Shown here in pieces: positions 55,841-64,000 of a stretch of 64,000 nt of DNA (positions are counted from its first letter, which is position 1; every line of letters begins with the position of its first letter). The DNA is taken from assembly GCF_023897065.1 (NCBI RefSeq), contig NZ_JAMHIV010000035.1:1-64000 (forward strand). The letters run 5' to 3'. The notes beneath the pieces were generated by a model that saw nothing but the letters and a program-made list of their open reading frames with translations, was not told the DNA's origin and did no database searches. The position numbers and the translations under genes were made by a program. The DNA comes from Crossiella sp. SN42 (GTDB taxonomy: Bacteria > Actinomycetota > Actinomycetes > Mycobacteriales > Pseudonocardiaceae).

Positions 55841-56613
55841 AACTCCGCCGCGTGGTCGGCCACCCACTGCCGGAAGGTCCGCGCGGACGAACCGGTCACA
55901 GCCGCCACCGTGTCGGTGATCTCGGGACTGGGCTGGGCCGACATCGCGGCGTAGGCGTCCAGCAGGACGTCCACAAAGGACAGTGGCAGGCCGTCGGCGA
56001 GCAGCTGCCGCCGGGCGGCAGGGCGGTCCAGCTCGACCCAGCGCAGCGGGCGGCCGAGCACCTCGCCGATGATCCGCACCTGCTCGGCCTGGCTGAGCAC
56101 CTCGGGCCCGGTCAGCCGGTACACCTGGCCGTGGTGGCCTTCGCCGGTGAGCGCGCGCACCGCCACCGCCGCGATGTCCGCCTCGTGCAGCATGGCCATG
56201 CCCAGCCCGCCGTAGGCGCCGCGCACCTCGTTCCCCGCCCTGATCTGCCCGGCCCACCACCGGGCGTTGACCGCGAACGTGCTCGGCCGGATGACCGTCC
56301 ACTCCAGACCGGACCGCCGGATCAGCTCCTCCTGCGCGTCCATGCTCAGGTCGCGGACCCCGCCGGAGCCGAGGAAGACCACCCGGCGCGCGTGCCTGGC
56401 GATCTCCGCGAGCACCCCGGGGAGCGCCTCGCCGCTGTGCAGCGGCCAGATCAGGAACACCGCGTCCACCCCGCGCAGGCTGTCGGTCAGGCTCTCCGGG
56501 CGGGCCAGGTCCGCGCGATCTCGGGGCAGGGCAACGGCTTGCGCGCCAAGCTGAGTCATCACCTGGCGGCCGACGTTGCCGGTCGCCCCGGTCACCAGAA
56601 CTCGTGTCGTCAT
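55837..56613 (-). CDS. NmrA-like NAD(P)-binding protein
   Basis: This 258-residue short-chain-dehydrogenase-like protein begins TTRVLVTGATGNVGRQVMTQ (GxxGxxG) and has AVFLIWPLHSG, VVFLGSGGVRDLSMDAQEEL and GLEWTVIRPSTFAVNARWWA. It lacks the YxxxK catalytic motif, as in NmrA and quinone-oxidoreductase-2 relatives, and may be a redox sensor or reductase. It is divergent from the AsnC-type regulator, a probable controller. Confidence 0.86.
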   Translation of the reverse strand: MTTRVLVTGATGNVGRQVMTQLGAQAVALPRDRADLARPESLTDSLRGVDAVFLIWPLHSGEALPGVLAEIARHARRVVFLGSGGVRDLSMDAQEELIRRSGLEWTVIRPSTFAVNARWWAGQIRAGNEVRGAYGGLGMAMLHEADIAAVAVRALTGEGHHGQVYRLTGPEVLSQAEQVRIIGEVLGRPLRWVELDRPAARRQLLADGLPLSFVDVLLDAYAAMSAQPSPEITDTVAAVTGSSARTFRQWVADHAAEF

Positions 56614-56667
56614 GGCTTCACAGTCGGGTCCGGATGCGGATTACCGCCCGTGAACTACGGTGATCCG

Positions 56668-57552
56668 GTGGAATCCGTCATCCTGGACGAGCTGGAGCGG
56701 GAAATCGTCACCGCGCTCCAGCAGGACGGCCGGGCCCCGTTCAGCCGGATCGCCGGGGCGCTGGGCGTCTCGGAGAACACGGTGGCCCGCCGGTACCAGC
56801 GGCTGCGCTCGGCCGGGCTGCTGCGGGTGGTGGGTTCGGTGTACGGCCCGCTGGCCGGCTACACCTCGTGGACCCTGCGCATCCGCTGCACCCCGGACGC
56901 GGCCACCCCGATCGCCACCGCGCTGGCCCGCCGCCCGGACACCTTCTGGGTGCACCTGCTCTCCGGCGGCACCGAGATCTCCTGCCACGTCCAGGCCCGC
57001 ACCGACGCCGACCGGGACACCCTGCTGATGGACAAGCTGCCGCGCACCGCCAGGGTGCTGGACCTCAGCGCGCACGCCCTGCTCGGCCCGAGCGGCCCCG
57101 CGGTCACCCTGGACGACGGCGACCACGCCTTGCTGGCGGTCCTGGCCACCGACGGCCGCGCCCGGCACACCGAACTGGCCGCGGCCACCGGCTGGTCGGA
57201 GTCCACGGTGAAGCGGCGGGTCGACGCGTTGCGGGACAGCGGAGTGCTGGTGTTCGAGGTGGACGTGCCGCCCGCGGCGCTGGGCCTGCGCGCCGAGGCC
57301 CGGCTGTGGCTGACCGTGCGGCCCTCGGCGCTGCGCCGGGTCGCGGCGGCGGTCGGCGGGCACCCGGAGGTGAGCTTCGCCGGGGTGACCACGGGGCGGA
57401 CCAACCTGACCGCGATGGTGGCCTGCCGCGACGCCGGGGAGCTGTACCGGTACCTGACCGAGCGGGTGGGCGGGCTGGCCGGGGTGCACTCGATGGAGAC
57501 CGCGCCGGTGGTGCGGACGGTGAAGCGGTCCGGGGCGCTGCTGCCGCGCTGA
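56668..57552 (+). CDS. Lrp/AsnC-family regulator with two helix-turn-helix units
   Basis: This regulator of about 294 residues has an AsnC-type helix-turn-helix (LQQDGRAPFSRIAGALGVSE, NTVARRYQRLRSAGLLRVVG), a first RAM-like region, a second helix-turn-helix (DGRARHTELAAATGWSESTV, KRRVDALRDSGVLVFEV) and a second RAM-like end (TTGRTNLTAMVACRDAGELY). This double architecture is common in actinobacteria. GTG at 56668 gives the family-like ESVILDELEREI; a GTG at 56650 is possible. It is divergent from the NmrA-like gene and convergent with the BKACE gene. Confidence 0.88.
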   Translation: MESVILDELEREIVTALQQDGRAPFSRIAGALGVSENTVARRYQRLRSAGLLRVVGSVYGPLAGYTSWTLRIRCTPDAATPIATALARRPDTFWVHLLSGGTEISCHVQARTDADRDTLLMDKLPRTARVLDLSAHALLGPSGPAVTLDDGDHALLAVLATDGRARHTELAAATGWSESTVKRRVDALRDSGVLVFEVDVPPAALGLRAEARLWLTVRPSALRRVAAAVGGHPEVSFAGVTTGRTNLTAMVACRDAGELYRYLTERVGGLAGVHSMETAPVVRTVKRSGALLPR

Positions 57553-57556
57553 GGGG

Positions 57557-58285
57557 TCAGGTGGCCTGGGCGGCGCGGACCAGGGCGGCGTTGTCCGGGG
57601 CCGGGGTGCCGTCGGGCAGCACCAGGGTGTCCTCCAGGCCGATCCGGCGGTGCAGGCCCAGGCGGACGGCCTCGGCGAGCACCGGCCAGGCGCCGCCCTC
57701 CTCGCCGTGCAACAGGATCGGCAGGTCCGGTGGCAGGAAGTCCAGCGCGGCGAGCAGGTCGGCGGCGGCGGGCTGGGCGCGGTCGGGGTTGGTCTCCTGG
57801 ACCTCGGCCAGCACCCGGATGGTGCCCGCAGGCACGCCCTCGGCGCGCAGAATGGCCGCGGCCTTGGTGGTGAACACGCCGAGCTCGATGCCGACGCCCG
57901 CGCGGTGCAGGGCGGCGCAGACCGACAGCCAGCCGGGCTCGTGCACGTTCACCGAGGCCACGTCCGGGCGGCCGGCGGCCAGGCCGGACCAGCCTTCGAC
58001 CAGTTCGGTGCGGCGCACCGGGTCCGGGGTGATCCAGGCGCCGGTGCTGACGCCGATCTCCACGCCGGGGGCGGCGGCCCGCACGGTGGCGACCACGGTG
58101 GCCAGCTCGGGACCGGCCAGGGTCTCCAGGCCGACCGCGTCCCTGGGGTGCAGGTGCACCGAGGTGACGCCCAGCTCGGCGACCTCGGCGACCGCGGTGG
58201 CCAGCTGCCAGGGGGTGATGGGCACGGTGGGGTGGGCCTCGGCGGGCCGGCTGCCGTTGGGGCAGCACTGAAGCAGCGGCAGCAT
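57557..58285 (-). CDS. beta-keto acid cleavage enzyme (BKACE) family protein
   Basis: This 242-residue TIM barrel shows the BKACE/3-keto-5-aminohexanoate cleavage pattern. NGSRPAEAHPTVPITPWQLA is at the N-terminus, the metal motif is SVHLHPRDAVG, and VSTGAWITPDP, VNVHEPGW and the C-terminal GLEDTLVLPDGTPAPDN follow. It is shorter than the usual 270-310 residues. Members cleave a beta-keto acid with acetyl-CoA; the substrate here is unknown. ATG at 58285 follows AGGAG. Confidence 0.88.
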   Translation of the reverse strand: MLPLLQCCPNGSRPAEAHPTVPITPWQLATAVAEVAELGVTSVHLHPRDAVGLETLAGPELATVVATVRAAAPGVEIGVSTGAWITPDPVRRTELVEGWSGLAAGRPDVASVNVHEPGWLSVCAALHRAGVGIELGVFTTKAAAILRAEGVPAGTIRVLAEVQETNPDRAQPAAADLLAALDFLPPDLPILLHGEEGGAWPVLAEAVRLGLHRRIGLEDTLVLPDGTPAPDNAALVRAAQAT

Positions 58286-58296
58286 TGCGGGCGCTC

Positions 58297-61619
<3,323 letters not shown>

Positions 61620-61647
61620 GGCCGCCAATCCTCATCCAGTGCGGGGC

Positions 61648-61809
61648 AGGACCTGTGCGAGAAGTCTCGTGTGCGAGAGCCGTGATCGAGGTGGTCCCTG
61701 GCGGTGCGGCCGGGCCACCCTCATACCGGACGTAGTCGGGTGGCCCGGCCGTGCCGCCAGGGGCCGCCTCGGCGCGGGTATCGTGCGCGAGACTTCTCGC
61801 ACAGGTCCT
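61648..61809 (+). repeat. 162-nt near-perfect inverted repeat (candidate structured RNA or palindromic element)
   Basis: Left arm 61648-61720 and right arm 61738-61809 pair over 73 positions around a 17-nt loop. The outer 22 bp (AGGACCTGTGCGAGAAGTCT followed by CG) are perfect. Of the remaining differences, nine are transitions, and every one is a U-G or G-U pair when the + strand is read as RNA. Two true mismatches (61677, 61679) and one bulge (61685) remain. Read on the minus strand the same nine sites would be A-C or C-A mismatches. No gene or transposase is inside. It lies between the hypothetical gene upstream of ligA and the end of a LysR gene. Confidence 0.9.
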
Positions 61810-61833
61810 TCAGTACCCACCGTAGCGTCGAAG

Positions 61834-62745
61834 TCACCGGGCCGGGCGAGAAGCTCTGGTCGCGACTGCCAGCAGGGCTGCCGCCGGTGGCGCGAGCGCC
61901 CGCCCGGCGGGCCACACGGCGCGCAGCTGCCGCCGCAGGTCGATCCCGCTGACCGGCACCTCGACCAGCCGTCGGTCGGCCAGGTCGGCCTCGACCGCGA
62001 GCACGCTGAGCACCGCCGGGCCGGACCCGGCCGCGACCGCGCCGCGCACGGCCGTGGTGGAGCCCAGCTCGACCAGTGCCCGGACCTTACCCACTCCGGT
62101 GCGTTCCATCGCCCGTTCGAGGGTTTCCCTGGTGCCCGAACCCCGTTCCCGGACAACCAGCGGAGTACCCACGAGCTCGGCCGGGCCAACCGGTCGTCGC
62201 CGTTTCGCCCACGGATGGCCGGGCGCGACCACCACGGCCAGCCGGTCCTCGGCCACCCGGCGGGTGCGCAGACCGCGCGGGACCGACGGCGACTCGACGA
62301 AACCGAGGTCGACCTCGCCGCGCCGGGCCAGCTCGGCCACCGCGGCCGAGTTGGTCACCTGCAAGCCCACGTACAGCCCGGGGTTGCCGCGGCGCAGCTC
62401 GGTGATCCAGCCGGGCACCAGGTGCTCGGCCACGGTCATGCTGGCCGCCACGCTCAGCTCGGCCACCCGGCGGGCGCGCAGGGCCTCCGCGCCGTGCAGC
62501 AGCACGTCCAGTTCGGCGAGCACCCGTTTGGCCCATTCGGTGACCATCTGGCCGGACTCGGTGAGCGTGGATCCCCTGGTGCTGCGGTCGACCAGGGCCA
62601 GCCCGAGCCGTTTCTCCAGGGTGGCCAGGCGTTTGCTGGCCGCGGGCTGGCTGATGCCCAGCCGCGCGGCGGCCTGGCCCAGACTGCCCAGCTCGGCGAG
62701 CCGGACGAGCAGGTCGAGTGACTCGGGGTCCGGCGGTTTGCTCAT
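61834..62745 (-). CDS. LysR-family regulator (YeiE/CysB-like position)
   Basis: This 303-residue regulator has an N-terminal helix-turn-helix (GSLGQAAARLGISQPAASKR, LATLEKRLGLALVDRSTRGS) and a LysR effector domain. It diverges from a YeiH-type putative sulfate exporter gene, the same pairing as yeiE/yeiH in Enterobacteria, where YeiE responds to sulfite. That parallel makes control of the exporter likely. ATG at 62745. CATAA-N7-TTATG overlaps the start. Confidence 0.92.
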   Translation of the reverse strand: MSKPPDPESLDLLVRLAELGSLGQAAARLGISQPAASKRLATLEKRLGLALVDRSTRGSTLTESGQMVTEWAKRVLAELDVLLHGAEALRARRVAELSVAASMTVAEHLVPGWITELRRGNPGLYVGLQVTNSAAVAELARRGEVDLGFVESPSVPRGLRTRRVAEDRLAVVVAPGHPWAKRRRPVGPAELVGTPLVVRERGSGTRETLERAMERTGVGKVRALVELGSTTAVRGAVAAGSGPAVLSVLAVEADLADRRLVEVPVSGIDLRRQLRAVWPAGRALAPPAAALLAVATRASRPAR

Positions 62746-62759
62746 AACCAAACATTATG
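62743..62759. promoter_or_regulatory. candidate LysR operator
   Basis: CATAA-N7-TTATG is a 5-bp inverted repeat in an AT-rich island overlapping the LysR start codon, 56 bp from the divergent exporter gene. The arms fit autoregulation but are short. Confidence 0.3.
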
Positions 62760-62814
62760 ACGGCCTAGCCAACTCGGCCTACCGAAGTGTCACACGCGGG
62801 CCGATGCTGGTGTG

Positions 62815-63834
62815 GTGAGGACATTTACGCGGGGCTCGGCAACGGCGCCGGGCTTGCTGGTGGTCGCCGCCGCGGTGGCGGTCGCGCTCGGGGTCGCGGC
62901 GGTGGCGCCTTCGGTGAGCGCGCTGACCGTGGCGGTGCTGCTGGGGATCGCGGCAGGGAACCTCGGCCGGTGGCGGACCGGGACGGCGGTCCAGCGGGCC
63001 ACGCGCCCGGCGAGCGCGGCCGGGTTGCTGCCAGCCTCCTGCTCCCCCGGGCTGAGCTGGGCCGCGCGGCGGCTGGTGCGGGCGGGTGTGGTGCTGCTCG
63101 GACTCCAGCTCGCGGTCAGCGACGTGCTCGACCTGGGCGGCGGCATGCTGCTGGTGGTGCTGGCCACGGTGGCCGGGACCTTCCTCGGCACCCGGCTGCT
63201 CGGCCGCTGGCTCGGCCTGCCGGAGGGCCTGAGCACGCTGGTGGCCACCGGCTTCTCGATCTGCGGCGCGGCCGCGGTGGCCGCGATGGAGGGCGTGGTG
63301 CCCAGGCGGGACCGGGACGTGGCCACCGCGGTGGCGCTGGTGACGCTGTTCGGCAGCCTCTGGATGCTGCTGCTGCCGGTGCTCGCCGAGCTGCTCGGCC
63401 TGTCCGCGCGGGCCACCGGCGGCTGGGCGGGGGCGAGTGTGCACGAGGTGGCGCAGGTGCTGGTCGGCGCGGCCCCCGCGGGCGCGGCGGCGGTGTCGGC
63501 GGCGGTGGTGGTGAAGCTGAGCCGGGTGGTGCTGCTCGCGCCGCTGGTGACCATCGTGGGCCGACGTCAGGGGCAGTGGCTGCCGCCGGTGTTCGTGCTC
63601 GGCTTCGTGGCGATGATCCTGGTGCGCAGCACCGGGTTGCTGCCGGACCCGGTGCTGGCGGTGGCGAAGGTGGCGGCCACCGTGCTGATGGCCGGGGCGC
63701 TGTTCGCGCTGGGCACCGCGGTGCGGCTGCGGGAACTGCTCGCCACCGGGCCGAGAGCACTGGTGCTGGGCACCGCCTCCACCGCGCTGGCGGCCGGGAT
63801 CTCGTTGGCGGGCTTGGCCTTGGTGGGCTGGTGA
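62815..63834 (+). CDS. YeiH/UPF0324-family putative sulfate exporter
   Basis: This 339-residue integral membrane protein has about ten hydrophobic segments. The family hallmark FSICGAAAVAAMEGVV is present, with HEVAQVLVGAAPAGAAAVSA and ARRLVRAGVVLLGLQLAVSD. It is annotated as a sulfate exporter by family inference; transport has rarely been tested. GTG at 62815, or one codon earlier. Divergent from and probably regulated by the LysR gene. Confidence 0.9.
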   Translation: MRTFTRGSATAPGLLVVAAAVAVALGVAAVAPSVSALTVAVLLGIAAGNLGRWRTGTAVQRATRPASAAGLLPASCSPGLSWAARRLVRAGVVLLGLQLAVSDVLDLGGGMLLVVLATVAGTFLGTRLLGRWLGLPEGLSTLVATGFSICGAAAVAAMEGVVPRRDRDVATAVALVTLFGSLWMLLLPVLAELLGLSARATGGWAGASVHEVAQVLVGAAPAGAAAVSAAVVVKLSRVVLLAPLVTIVGRRQGQWLPPVFVLGFVAMILVRSTGLLPDPVLAVAKVAATVLMAGALFALGTAVRLRELLATGPRALVLGTASTALAAGISLAGLALVGW

Positions 63835-63835
63835 C

Positions 63836-63860
63836 GGCCCCCGGTCGGGGTCAGGGGGCC
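63836..63860 (+). terminator. terminator after the exporter gene
   Basis: GGCCCCC pairs with GGGGGCC across an 11-nt loop, starting right after the stop codon. It can serve both this gene and the convergent gene that follows. Confidence 0.6.
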
Positions 63861-63877
63861 GCCACCAGCACGTTGGT

Positions 63878-64000
63878 TCAGCGCAGGGCGGTCAGGCCCA
63901 GCGCCAGTGTTCCCGTTGCGGTGTAGTCGATCGCGGGCTCGCTGCTCGGCCAGGCCCGCACGTCGTCGACGAACCGGGAGCCCTGGCCGTCGAAGGCCGC
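63878..64000 (-). CDS. C-terminus of a gene cut by the window edge (glycoside hydrolase-like)
   Basis: Forty codons precede a TGA on the minus strand. The end reads FVDDVRAWPSSEPAIDYTAT followed by GTLALGLTAL. Ends of this form occur in family 9 glycoside hydrolases (cellulase-like), where a VDD...E...A(I/L) pattern contains the catalytic Glu. The gene runs off the right edge, so the call is tentative. Confidence 0.45.
   Translation of the reverse strand, partial: AAFDGQGSRFVDDVRAWPSSEPAIDYTATGTLALGLTALR

Noticed and set aside
61648-61809. Ordinary Rho-independent terminator of the LysR gene
   Set aside because: It is far longer than a terminator, has no T-run on the minus strand, and its G-U pairs fit only the opposite strand.

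Overview
The window is 64 kb of very GC-rich actinobacterial chromosome. It most resembles the order Pseudonocardiales, or a close mycelial relative of the mycobacteria. GTG starts are common, many genes overlap by 4 bp, and there is an XRE/DUF397 module typical of mycelial actinomycetes. There is no CRISPR array, phage or insertion-sequence transposase.

The backbone matches, from memory, the Mycobacterium tuberculosis block Rv2981c to Rv3014c in nearly the same order: ddl, gpsA, fbiD, ppk, mutT1, hupB, leuD, leuC, an IclR regulator, the Gln and Glu tRNAs, gltX, a fumarylacetoacetate hydrolase, leuB, serA, ilvC, ilvN, ilvB, a PH-domain protein, doxX, an lppZ-like lipoprotein, gatB, gatA, gatC, an ACT-domain protein and ligA. 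Lineage-specific genes sit between these anchors. They are a sulfur/cysteine and PLP-regulator group (1.1-6.8 kb), a secreted LVIVD protein (9.3-10.9 kb), a flavoprotein (21.8-23.0 kb), an orphan response regulator and a broken protease (23.8-25.1 kb), cimA and a MocR/Tm-1/PEP-hydrolase group (25.2-30.8 kb), an XRE/DUF397 group with two small Cys-motif proteins (34.8-38.4 kb), and a peptidase/two-component/regulator group (52.8-58.8 kb). A hairpin element and a LysR/YeiH pair close the right end.

The metabolic theme is branched-chain amino acids. CimA, LeuCD and LeuB can make 2-oxobutyrate from pyruvate and acetyl-CoA, and IlvBN, IlvC and IlvD complete the isoleucine and valine keto-acids, all within about 29 kb. 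Regulation is visible in the DNA. An Ile-codon leader peptide and terminator precede cimA. A Leu/Val-codon leader peptide, promoter and terminator precede ilvBNC. An operator-like palindrome overlaps the leaderless promoter of the IclR regulator next to leuCD. A separate leader peptide ending in Cys codons precedes a cysteine dioxygenase.

The most unusual structure is a 162-nt, almost fully paired inverted repeat at 61648-61809. All nine of its transition-type arm differences are G-U pairs when read as + strand RNA. Other oddities are a polyphosphate kinase with a disordered extension of about 205 residues resembling the HupB tail, a 7-bp tandem repeat (about 19 copies), a strand-biased compositional patch over leuC and the IclR gene, and an uncharacterised 89-residue protein embedded in the gatCAB operon.
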